Assembly: GCA_963814975.1 (NCBI GenBank)
Contig: CAWFFB010000030.1
Location: 124,001 to 188,000, forward strand
DNA: 64,000 nucleotides
Direction of reading: 5' to 3'
Source: CAVUXJ01 sp963814975
Lineage (GTDB): Bacteria > Acidobacteriota > Vicinamibacteria > Vicinamibacterales > CAVVIG01
Shown here: piece after piece, positions 1 to 8,229 of the stretch
Layout of the letters: every line of letters starts with the position of its first letter
Position numbering within the stretch: position 1 is the first letter of the stretch
Translations under genes and position numbers: made by a program
Notes under the pieces: generated by a model
Told to the model about the DNA's origin: nothing
Database searches by the model: none
The model's input: only the letters and a program-made list of their open reading frames with translations

Positions 1-352
1 GAAGGCTGCTCCCACAATGCACGCTGCGGTGAATTTCGCGCACGCTCTCATGGCTTCCTCCCGCTGTGTATCTGTCGGCAGCCGGATCGAATGGTCTGCC
101 GCCCAACCGGCGAAGCTTATGCTGTCTTGCTTCAGTACGCCAGTTTATCGGGTGGGTCCCGACATTCGGGAAGAGACGCCCAAGTCTCGGGCGAGCGGGC
201 GCGCCTTGGTGATCAGGATTTTGGCCGCGGTCCGATTATCGTCGCACTGCGATCGCGGTCCCGTCGGAAAGTTCCGGCCAACGTATGAACGAGGCGCGGA
301 TTGGTTGGTCGTCTGAGGAGTGGTGGTGAATGAGATGCCTTGTTCCAAGAAC
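1..352. other. No supported gene
   Basis: Short open frames exist on both strands but none has a ribosome binding site, a domain I recognise or a convincing neighbour. I see nothing here. Confidence 0.5.
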
Positions 353-436
353 ATGAAGCTCATCTGGCGCTCGATCGTGATCCTGGTGCTGGCGTTGGAG
401 ACAGGCAACCGAGCGGCGGACCAGACGCGCCTGGGC
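353..436 (+). pseudogene. Fragment of a HAF-repeat protein N-terminus
   Basis: From the ATG at 353 about 27 codons encode a secretion-signal-like segment that matches the first 27 residues of the HAF-repeat protein at 30920-31975 at 18 positions by eye (both begin MKL, share VLAL and reach DQT). After that the similarity stops; the frame runs on to a stop at 574 without anything recognisable. I read it as the broken 5' end of a paralogue. The short match makes this tentative. Confidence 0.5.
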
Positions 437-564
437 CCTGTGCGAGCGGCTCGCCAGCTGGTTGCCACTGGCGCCAGGTGTTCGAGTGACTTTCTGTTGA
501 GGGCCTCGTGCACAGCCGCGATTGATCTCGGACCTTTCAGGGGGCACCTGTCCCGGTGGCGCGG

Positions 565-2761
565 TCACCAGTAATACTGGAGACCAAACACGAAGGAATT
601 CGCGGTGTACGGCCGGTAGACGTACCCCATGACCAGCGAGCTGGGCTGGACGATGCCGTTGACCACGCTGGGATCGAACGCGTAGTCGTAGATGTTCAGC
701 GGCTCGTAGAGATACGAGAACGTGCCCGCGAGGTTATTCCTGATCCGGTAGCGCGCGTCGATGTGCAGCTGCTGCAGCTTGTTGAACACCTCCGGCAGCT
801 GATTGGGCGTCGTAATCGGGCTGCCGGCCGGAATCGTGTAGAGGTTATTGCCTGCCGCGTGGCTGAAATCGTACGAGAACCGCACCTCGGTGTTGCGGCC
901 GATGCGGGGCGGCGTCGCGTAAATGGAAAAATAGTGGACCGTCTCGGTCGAGTCGGACGTCCAGTCGCGCAGGGGATCGTTGAACTGCGCGGCTGACGAA
1001 TCCCCCTCGTGCGATCGCTGCAGTCCGGTATACCGCTCGAAGTTGTAGGTGGCACCCGCGCCCATACCGTTCGGCAACTGGTAGTCGGCGCCGAGCGAGA
1101 AGGTGTTCCCGTTCGACTTCTGCAGTCCGAAAACAGTGTCGCTGTAGTCGTCGTGCAGGAGTCCGCCGGAGACGCTGAACATCCAGGCGTCCGACGGGAC
1201 GATGTCGACCTGCCCCACGAAGCGGTTTCTGGTCCGGTCGGCGAGGTCGTAGTGCCGCATCTCCGGGTGCTCGCCGATGTCGAGCAGGGCCTTCTCGTCG
1301 AGGCCCGATCCGGTGCGGCTGCCGACCTCGTATTGCACGCGGAAGGTGGCCCAGGAGGATCCCACCGCGTCGGCCGACACGCGAAGCACGTCCTCGCCGC
1401 TCGACTGGAGGATCCGTGCGTCGTAACCGTTGCCGTTGTGCGTATAGCCGACCGTGAGGGCGACTGGCTTCAGCTTGTCCCACGTCGCGTCGGCGTCGAA
1501 CGTGGTCCGGTCATGGGCATAGAGATCGGGACCGCCCGTGGGCGTCGTCGACACGTTCGAGTCGTAGGCGACGTACTGCGTGATGCTCGTCGCCGGCATG
1601 TGGTTGGCGTAGGTGTAATTGCGGAAGCGCGCGCCGAACCGCCAGTCGGTGGCCGGGCGCGACGTCAGGTTCAGGTTCGTCGAGAACACCTGCGCCTCGG
1701 CGGCGGCGCTGGCGCGCGGCAGCGCGATCGGCGCCAGCGCCGAATTGATGGTGAACGGCTGCAGCGGCTCGTCGTTGCTCCATAGGCCGTAGGAGAAGAA
1801 CCCGGTGACCTGCGTCTTGCGCGCCAGCTTGCGTGTAGCCGCCGAAGCTGATCGTCTGCGCCGAGTTCGAGGGCCACAGCGACATGCGGCCGCGTCCGGG
1901 CGTGCCCGACGCGTCGTCGAGGCGCAGCGGGCTGTCCCAGATGAGCGGGTCGGCGAGATTGTCGAACCACGATCCGCTGTAGGCGACGCGCAGCATGTTC
2001 TTCGTGTTCGTCCACTCGGTGCCGATCGTGAAGTCGTTGGCCCGCGAGTCGTAGGGCAGCGGCACCTCGACGTCGTTGCTGAAGCCGAAGCTGGCGCCCC
2101 ACGGCAACTCGCCGCCGTGCTTCTGCGTGGTGAAGCTGGCCGTGACGTCGAGCTTCGGCGTCGGCGTGGCCACGACGTCGACGCGCCCGATGTCGCGCCG
2201 CTCCCGCAGTTCGAACTGCGGCGCGATCGGGACGTAGGCGTTCAGATTGGCCTGCCCGGTCTGAATCGCTCTCTGCGTCGCGTCGTCGAGGAGAAGCGTC
2301 CCGCCGCTGCCCGTGTAGGGCGTCATCGTGTCGACGCTGTAGAACTGCGGGATCTGCTGCCAGATCCCGGTCACCGACAGCTTGCCGACGCGGTTGTAGT
2401 CGGCGAAATACTCCTGATCGCGCCAGCCGACGTTGTTCGCGCGCGCGCGAATGGTGTAGGCACCGTCGGGCTGCTCGAACAAGTAGCGGAAGCCGGAGAA
2501 GAGCAGTCCGTCGCGGACGTCCTGGTAGCGCTGAAAGCGCGCCGGGTCGCCGTCGATGCTGGTGACGCGGCCGCCGATGAAGAGCTCCCGGTCGGTCAGA
2601 GCGAACAGGCTGCGCGCATCGTCGGCCTCGGCTGGAGACGCTGCGGCCGGTTGTGCCGGTGTCTGCGTCGGCGGCGGCGTTCCCGCCTGGGCCAGCGCCC
2701 GCTGCGGCGCGGCGGCGGCGCCAACGAGAACGATCAGCGAAATGAATGAGACGCACCGCAT
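565..2761 (-). pseudogene. MtrB/PioB-family outer-membrane beta-barrel, frameshifted
   Basis: MtrB/PioB proteins are outer-membrane barrels that sheath a periplasmic decahaem cytochrome so electrons can cross the outer membrane. The ATG at 2761 follows a GGGAGAG site and starts a signal peptide (hydrophobic core SLIVLVGAA, likely cleavage after ALAQ). The product is about 731 residues of alternating beta-strand sequence ending in aromatic YYW, as expected of barrels. Near 1834 one extra base breaks the frame: upstream reads GGYTQAGAQ, while dropping a base gives GGYTKLARKTQVTGF and continues without a stop to 565. The length (2197 nt) is also one more than a multiple of three. It is last in a four-gene cytochrome operon. 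Family call is from fold and context; the frameshift may be an assembly error. Confidence 0.8.
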
Positions 2762-2775
2762 GTTCGTCTCTCCCG

Positions 2776-3770
2776 TCACCGCATGAAGAACTGACCCGAC
2801 GGATGGTTCGAGCCGTGAATGGTGGAGTGGCAGTTCACGCACGATCGACCGAACATCCGGTTGCTCTTGTTGGTGGTGATCTGGTCCTTGTCGTAGAGCG
2901 TCGCCGGATGCTTGCTGGCGATGTGGCAGCGCTGGCAGAGCATCGGCATGCGGACGGCCAGCATGCGATCGTTCGACGAGCCGTGCGGGTCGTGGCAGGT
3001 GGCGCAGTTCTCGCGCACGGGCGCGTGCTCGAAGAGCATCGGTCCGCGCATCTCCGTATGACAGCTCGTGCACAGCTCGGCGACGGAGCTGCCCGTCTTC
3101 AGATTCTTGACGTTGCTGATCGAGCCGTGCGGGTTATGGCAGGAGCTGCACGACATCTTGCCCTCGCGCACCGGCATATGCGCCACGGCGCGCTCGGTCT
3201 TGGTCACCTGCAGCCGGTGGCACGTGGCACAGAGCTGCGTCTCGGTCGCCTGGACGAGCTGCCGTTCCGCCGACTTCGGGCTGTGTACGCTGTGGCACGT
3301 GCTGCACGAGAGATTGCGGCGCTCGTGCCCGCTGCCCTCCCAGCCCGCGTGATTGCTGCGGTTGTGGCACGTGAGGCACACGGCCGACGCGTCGTGAGGC
3401 GCCATCGCGGGAAAAACGCGAATCTTCGTCGTGTCCCCCGACTCTGCGTGCTCCCGCCCCGGGCCGTGACACGTTTCACAGGCCTGGTTGGTTCTCGCAG
3501 CCGGCGTGCGCGCGTTGGCCGACTTCCCGTGCAACGAGCCCAGCAGCGTCTTGCCTTCGGCCTCGTGGCAGGCGGTGCAGGTGTCGTCGCCGACGAAATC
3601 TGCTCCGCCGGCTTGAGACGCTGATGACTGCTGCGCGAGGCCGGTCAGCGGCGGCGCGATAGGCGCAGCAACTCGCGGAGACCACAGGTTCTGCAGTCAG
3701 CGAGATTCCGGCCGACCAACAGCAGGCTGCTCACCGCGACGAAGAGCATCGACATGAAGCGCCTATTCAT
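2776..3770 (-). pseudogene. DmsE/MtrA-like decahaem cytochrome c, frameshifted near signal peptide
   Basis: A periplasmic electron carrier that normally plugs the MtrB-type porin. Ten CXXCH haem motifs are readable: CTACH near 3570, then CETCH, CLTCH, CSTCH, CATCH, CSSCH, CTSCH, CATCH, CQRCH and CVNCH. Nine lie in the uninterrupted part below 3534. The ATG at 3770 follows AGGGG and opens a hydrophobic signal sequence (MSMLFVAVSSLLLVG), but this frame stops after about 41 codons, and the haem frame is preceded by a stop near 3697; joining them needs a one- or two-base correction around 3690-3700. At about 331 residues it fits the DmsE family. Only 14 bases separate it from the porin gene. Whether the shift is real decides if the conduit works. 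Confidence 0.82.
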
Positions 3771-3806
3771 ACAGGCCCCTCCGCTGGTCGCCATCCGCCG
3801 TCACCT

Positions 3807-5174
3807 CTACTCGATGGCATGGCAGGTCTCGCAGTCCTGGCCGATCTTCTTCCCGTCCTTGGCCACATGCTCATCGTCGTGGCACCTGAAACAGCCTGGA
3901 GCATCGATGTGACCGATGTTGTTGGCGTAGGTCCCGAACGTCACCTTCATCTCCGGAAAGACGCTGCGACGATAGATGTTCTGCGTCGCAAGGACGGCCC
4001 GGCCGACCTCGGGGCCGTCAGCGCCGGCGTTTGGAGCCGGTTGAGCCCTATAGAAATCGCGCAGGGAGCGCGAAATCGCGTCGATCGCCGACGCCTCCGA
4101 TGGATAGCTCCCCTTGAGCGTTTTCACTGCTTCGCGACGGATGAACGGCAGCGTCGCCGGGACCTCGCCGCGCGAGATCGCAAGGTCGACCGCTCGTTCC
4201 GGCGTCGCCGGAATTGCGTGACTTGGACGATTGTGGCAGTCGGTGCATTCCATTCGCCGACGCTCACCGCGCGCCAGTTCGTCGGGTGACACGGTTCCGA
4301 CCGTGTATTCGCGGACGCCGCTCTTCCCGTCCGTCACGCGAACCCACGGAATCGTTTGCCGTTGATCGTCGGTGGCGATGTACTCGATGACCGTGGCCGG
4401 ATCGGCATGCCAGTGGATGCCGGTCGTCTGGCCCACCCGATCGGTGCCGCCGACGCGGAGGTGAAGGGTCGTGACCGATTCGGTGTTCTGTTCACTGTCC
4501 GCGTATTCCGAGATTCGCCGGGTCACGTCCCCGCGGAACCGACCGGGTGAGTGACACTGCTCGCAGGTCTCGCGCGAGGCGACCAAATCTTCGGTTGCCG
4601 CGACGATCGGCCGCGAGTAGTTGCCACGGCTGACCGCCAGCAGCCGGCGTGTGCCTGCCAGCTTGGACCTGACGAATGAGCCCGCGCCGGGGGCGACGTG
4701 GCACCTGACGCATGCGATGCGCGCGTGCGGCCCCTGCTGGTGGGCGACGAGCTCCGGCTTCATCGGCGTATGACAAACCTGTCCACAGAAACCGACGGAA
4801 TCCATGTACTCGACGCCCCGGTACGCAGCGAGCGAGACGATCACGATGTTGGCCATCGTCAAACAGAAGACGATCACGGCGATGGTCCGCTGCCGCGGCT
4901 CGTTGAGGTCGATGCGAGGCCAGTCCACTGAGGCCGGCGGCTTGCCCGCGGCTCGCCGCCGCCGCTCGATCCAGGCGCCGAAAGGAATGAGCAGGAGCCC
5001 GAGTACGAACAAACCGGGCAGAAGGAAAAAAAAGACGATGCCCAGGTACGGGTTCGTGTGAAGGCCGAACAGGTCACCGAGCAAGACGACGATGAACACG
5101 ACCGCGCTGACCGTCGTGACCACCATGCCCGTGAGCGAGATCGGGCTCCTGATCAGCCGGACGTCCTGGGCCAT
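3807..5174 (-). CDS. NapC/NirT-type multihaem cytochrome c
   Basis: Inner-membrane quinol-oxidising cytochrome that would hand electrons to the periplasmic cytochromes. The 455-residue product has hydrophobic segments at about 15-35, 43-65 and 98-118. Haem motifs follow: CGQVCH near residue 130 (three residues between cysteines, a spacing I recall for this family), then CVRCH, CEQCH, CTDCH, CFRCH and CETCH close to the C-terminus. MKPE follows the first haem, as in NapC/NrfH relatives. It lies 7 bases downstream of the small cytochrome gene and 36 bases upstream of the decahaem gene, so it is the likely CymA-like entry point of this operon. Frame is intact. Confidence 0.9.
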   Translation of the reverse strand: MAQDVRLIRSPISLTGMVVTTVSAVVFIVVLLGDLFGLHTNPYLGIVFFFLLPGLFVLGLLLIPFGAWIERRRRAAGKPPASVDWPRIDLNEPRQRTIAVIVFCLTMANIVIVSLAAYRGVEYMDSVGFCGQVCHTPMKPELVAHQQGPHARIACVRCHVAPGAGSFVRSKLAGTRRLLAVSRGNYSRPIVAATEDLVASRETCEQCHSPGRFRGDVTRRISEYADSEQNTESVTTLHLRVGGTDRVGQTTGIHWHADPATVIEYIATDDQRQTIPWVRVTDGKSGVREYTVGTVSPDELARGERRRMECTDCHNRPSHAIPATPERAVDLAISRGEVPATLPFIRREAVKTLKGSYPSEASAIDAISRSLRDFYRAQPAPNAGADGPEVGRAVLATQNIYRRSVFPEMKVTFGTYANNIGHIDAPGCFRCHDDEHVAKDGKKIGQDCETCHAIE

Positions 5175-5181
5175 GTGCGGG

Positions 5182-5511
5182 TTACTTTTTCAGCGTGGCG
5201 AGATAGGCGACGAGCGCATCCAGATCTTCCTTCGGAAGGGTGTAATTCTTCATCACCGGCTTGCGGGGCGCTTTCGTTTTCGCAGTCTGGCCCACGGCAT
5301 CCACCAGCCACGCGCGAATGTCGTCGGCGGAGAGCTTGGTCCCGACCGCGTCCAGCGCGCCTTTCGCGTTGCCCTTGCCGGCGATTGAGTGGCACACCAT
5401 GCACTTCTGATCGGCGTAGACCTTCGCACCGCGAGCCACCTGATCCTGAGCGGCAGCCGATCCGACCGTCACCAGTGCGAGCAAGGCGGAACTGACGAGC
5501 ACTCGACCCAT
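5182..5511 (-). CDS. Small monohaem c-type cytochrome
   Basis: A 109-residue secreted class I cytochrome c. The start at 5511 was chosen because GGGAGG sits six bases upstream; an ATG seven codons earlier has no such site. A signal peptide (VLVSSALLALVTVGSAAAQ) precedes one haem motif CMVCH near residue 37, and a methionine in PVMKNYT is a plausible sixth ligand. The C-terminal helix LDALVAYLATLKK is typical of the family. First gene of the minus-strand electron-transfer operon; likely a soluble shuttle between the NapC-like protein and its partners. Confidence 0.9.
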   Translation of the reverse strand: MGRVLVSSALLALVTVGSAAAQDQVARGAKVYADQKCMVCHSIAGKGNAKGALDAVGTKLSADDIRAWLVDAVGQTAKTKAPRKPVMKNYTLPKEDLDALVAYLATLKK

Positions 5512-5969
5512 AGATCCTCCCGACGAGAGCAATGAGTATTAACCGGTTCTCGGTCCCACTGCAACTTCAAGGCCAGTGTGCCGTCTCTGACCTCGGCACC
5601 CGCCGGACTGTTTCGCCAACAGCCTTTACAGGACCGTCATGAGGCACCAGACGCTGGACCTCCGGTCCTTGGGAGCAAACTCCGGACGTTCGGAGGCCCA
5701 CAGCGATTCGAGCCGTGACGGGTCCCGAATTCCGTGGCCTTTCCTTCAGATGGGGACACTGGCCGCTTCGCGCCTGGTTGAGGAACGTCCCTTGCTCGAG
5801 GAGCGGCGACAGGGCCACATCCGCAGGGTCGTGCCGATTGGCGCCGCGGCGGTTGGCCTCGCCATTCTTCTGACGTTCTTCCTGAAGGAAGCCATTCTTC
5901 TGACGTTCTTCCTGAAGGAAATCGGACCGGCGATCCGGCTGCCGGAGAACGTCACAGCCCGAGGAAGTC
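5512..5969. promoter_or_regulatory. Divergent intergenic region between cytochrome operon and pta operon
   Basis: 458 bases separate the start of the cytochrome operon from pta, so both promoters should lie here. An open frame at 5639-6016 on the plus strand reads as a hydrophobic stretch (GAAAVGLAILLTFFLKE) and could be the decayed C-terminus of a transporter. No clear -10/-35 pair was identified. It contains the tandem repeat at 5861-5920. Confidence 0.5.
5861..5920. repeat. Perfect 30-bp tandem duplication
   Basis: Two adjacent identical 30-base copies (5861-5890 and 5891-5920). Each ends in TTCCTGAAGGAA, an inverted repeat of TTCCT and AGGAA with a 2-base centre. It lies 50 to 109 bases upstream of the pta start. 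The unit length is a multiple of three, so inside the open frame at 5639-6016 it simply doubles ten residues (AILLTFFLKE). Confidence 0.95.
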
Positions 5970-6914
5970 ATGGATCGAACACCTGGAACGGGGAAATACG
6001 AAGCGCTACTCGCTAGATGTCGAGGCCTCGAGCCGGTGCCGACCGCTGTCGCCCATCCCTGCGAGGAAACGGCGCTGGCGGGCGCGGTCGAGGCCGGCGA
6101 GAAAGGGCTCATCGTGCCGATTCTCGTCGGCCCGGAGGCGAAAATCCGCGAGATTGCAGAGGCGCACCGAATCCGGCTCGGCCACCTTCGGATTGTCGAC
6201 GCGCCGCATAGTCATGCCGCGGCGGCAAAAGCGGTGGAACTGGTTCGACAGGGCGAGGCCGAGCTGCTGATGAAGGGCAGCCTGCACAGCGACGAGTTAC
6301 TGGGTGCCGTCGTGGCCAAGGAGACGGGGCTGCGCACCGGCCGACGCATCAGCCACGTGTTCATCATGGATGTCCCGACGTACCACAAGGTCCTGGTGGT
6401 CACCGACGCGGCGATCAACATCGCGCCGTCACTGGAGGACAAGGTCGATATCTGCCAGAACGCGATCGATCTGGCTGTGTCCCTCGGTGTCAAGAAACCG
6501 AAGATCGCGATCCTTGCCGCGGTCGAGACGGTCAATTCGAAGATGCAGTCGACGCTCGACGCGGCCGCGTTGTGCAAGATGGCCGAGCGGGGGCAAATCA
6601 GGGGTGGTCTGCTCGACGGTCCACTGGCGTTCGACAATGCCATCAGCGTCGAAGCCGCGAGGATCAAGGGCATCGAATCGGAGGTCGCCGGCGATCCGGA
6701 CATCCTCCTGGTGCCGGATCTCGAGTCTGGCAACATGCTGGCCAAGCAGCTCACCTTCCTGGCCAACGCGGACAGCGCGGGTCTCGTCCTCGGCGCGCGG
6801 GTGTCGATCATCCTGACCAGCCGCGCCGACAGCGTGCGATCGAGGATTGGGAGCTGTGCCGTCGCACTGCTCGCGGCCCATGCCCGACGGCAGCAGCTTC
6901 AGGCGACGACGTAG
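5970..6914 (+). CDS. pta: Phosphate acetyltransferase (phosphotransacetylase/phosphotransbutyrylase family)
   Basis: Converts acetyl-CoA and phosphate to acetyl phosphate and CoA. The 314-residue product spans one PTA/PTB catalytic domain with the conserved segments LLMKGSLHSDELL, DGPLAFDNAIS and AGDPDILLVPDLESGN. The start follows GAGGAAGTC. It lies 78 bases before ackA and heads a plus-strand run pta-ackA-nifJ-DHOD-like, so acetyl-CoA from pyruvate is the expected substrate. By sequence it resembles the short enoyl-CoA-hydratase/phosphate-acetyltransferase-type enzymes, and butyryl-CoA use cannot be excluded; a neighbouring acetate kinase argues for acetyl. Confidence 0.88.
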   Translation: MDRTPGTGKYEALLARCRGLEPVPTAVAHPCEETALAGAVEAGEKGLIVPILVGPEAKIREIAEAHRIRLGHLRIVDAPHSHAAAAKAVELVRQGEAELLMKGSLHSDELLGAVVAKETGLRTGRRISHVFIMDVPTYHKVLVVTDAAINIAPSLEDKVDICQNAIDLAVSLGVKKPKIAILAAVETVNSKMQSTLDAAALCKMAERGQIRGGLLDGPLAFDNAISVEAARIKGIESEVAGDPDILLVPDLESGNMLAKQLTFLANADSAGLVLGARVSIILTSRADSVRSRIGSCAVALLAAHARRQQLQATT

Positions 6915-6992
6915 CGGGCTGAACACGCTCGAGGAGCGGACAGATGGGCGATGTCGCACAACGGCGCCGAGACCTGCCGGGGATAGATCCTC

Positions 6993-8186
6993 ATGGCTGA
7001 TTTCGCAGTCGTGCTCAACGCGGGTTCGTCGAGCCTCAAGTTCTCCATCTACGGAGAACCGGAACGCTCGGGCTGGCGTCTGGAAGCGCGCGGACAGATC
7101 GACGGCATCGGCAGTTCTCCGCGATTCACCGCCAGCGACGGCGCCGGCGTTCGCCTCGCCGATGAGCGGATGGACGCCGGCGTGGACGGGCGCGGCGCGT
7201 TCGCTGCCCTCGCGGCGTGGCTCCGCTCGCGTTACGGCGGCGCCCGTGTGCTGGCCGTCGGCCACCGCGTCGTCCACGGCGGCGCCCGGTATGCGCGTCC
7301 GACGATCGTCACACCGAAGGTTCTCGAGGATCTTCGTGAGCTGGCGCCGCTCGCTCCGCTCCACCAGCCGTACAACCTGGCGGCAATCGATGCCGTCATC
7401 GAACGGCTCCCTGGCGTACCACAGGTCGCCTGTTTCGACACGAGCTTTCACCGCGGACAGCCGGCAGTTGCCGAAGTGGTTCCGCTGCCCCGCGAGCTCT
7501 GTCGGGGGGGCGTGCAGCGCTACGGGTTCCACGGCCTTTCGTACCAGTACATCGCTTCGGTCCTCCCTGCCGCGGCACCGGAAATCGCCCACCGCCGTGT
7601 GATCGTTGCGCACCTCGGCAGCGGCGCGAGCCTCTGCGCGATGAACGACGGCAAGAGTGTGGACAGCACGCTCGGGTTCACCGCTCTGGACGGTCTCTGC
7701 ATGGGGACGAGGCCCGGATCGATCGACCCCGGCGTGATCCTCTATCTCTTCCAGGGTTTGGGGCTTTCCGCGACGGAAGTCGAAACCATTCTCTACAAGA
7801 AGTCGGGCCTGCTGGGAATATCCGGGATCAGCAACGACATGCGGGTCCTACTCGGGAGCAGCGAGCCCGGCGCGCGGCTCGCGGTGGACTACTTCGTCTA
7901 TCGGGCGGCGAAAGAGATCGGGGCGCTCGCAGCCGTGCTGGGAGGGATCGACGGGCTGGTGTTCACCGCCGGCATCGGCGAGAACTCGGCCGAGATTCGG
8001 CAGCGGATTTGTGCAGCCTCTGCCTGGCTCGGTATCGAGCTGGACGAAGCCGCGAATGACACACAAGGACCGCGGATCTCCCGGTCAGGAAGTCGCGTAT
8101 CGGCCTGGGTGATCCCGACGAACGAAGAACTGATCATCGCCCGTCACACCGGTGTGCTGCTGGGACTGCTTCAGACCGGCGTCTGA
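6993..8186 (+). CDS. ackA: Acetate kinase
   Basis: Transfers phosphate from acetyl phosphate to ADP, giving acetate and ATP by substrate-level phosphorylation. The 397-residue protein shows the family signatures in order: N-terminal VLNAGSSSLKFSIY, GHRVVHGG near residue 92, the CFDTSFH segment, RYGFHGLSYQYI, LGSGASLCA, GTRPGSIDPG and the C-terminal FTAGIGENSAEIR. Length is normal for the family. It sits between pta and nifJ in one direction with gaps of 78 and 43 bases, consistent with one operon. Confidence 0.95.
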   Translation: MADFAVVLNAGSSSLKFSIYGEPERSGWRLEARGQIDGIGSSPRFTASDGAGVRLADERMDAGVDGRGAFAALAAWLRSRYGGARVLAVGHRVVHGGARYARPTIVTPKVLEDLRELAPLAPLHQPYNLAAIDAVIERLPGVPQVACFDTSFHRGQPAVAEVVPLPRELCRGGVQRYGFHGLSYQYIASVLPAAAPEIAHRRVIVAHLGSGASLCAMNDGKSVDSTLGFTALDGLCMGTRPGSIDPGVILYLFQGLGLSATEVETILYKKSGLLGISGISNDMRVLLGSSEPGARLAVDYFVYRAAKEIGALAAVLGGIDGLVFTAGIGENSAEIRQRICAASAWLGIELDEAANDTQGPRISRSGSRVSAWVIPTNEELIIARHTGVLLGLLQTGV

Positions 8187-8229
8187 ACGCACCCGTGCGC
8201 ATGGGCATCGCTGAACTGAGAGGATAGAC

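Noticed and set aside
5861..5920. Tandem repeat as a CRISPR unit
   Set aside because: The two copies are directly adjacent, with no spacer, and no cas genes are in the window.
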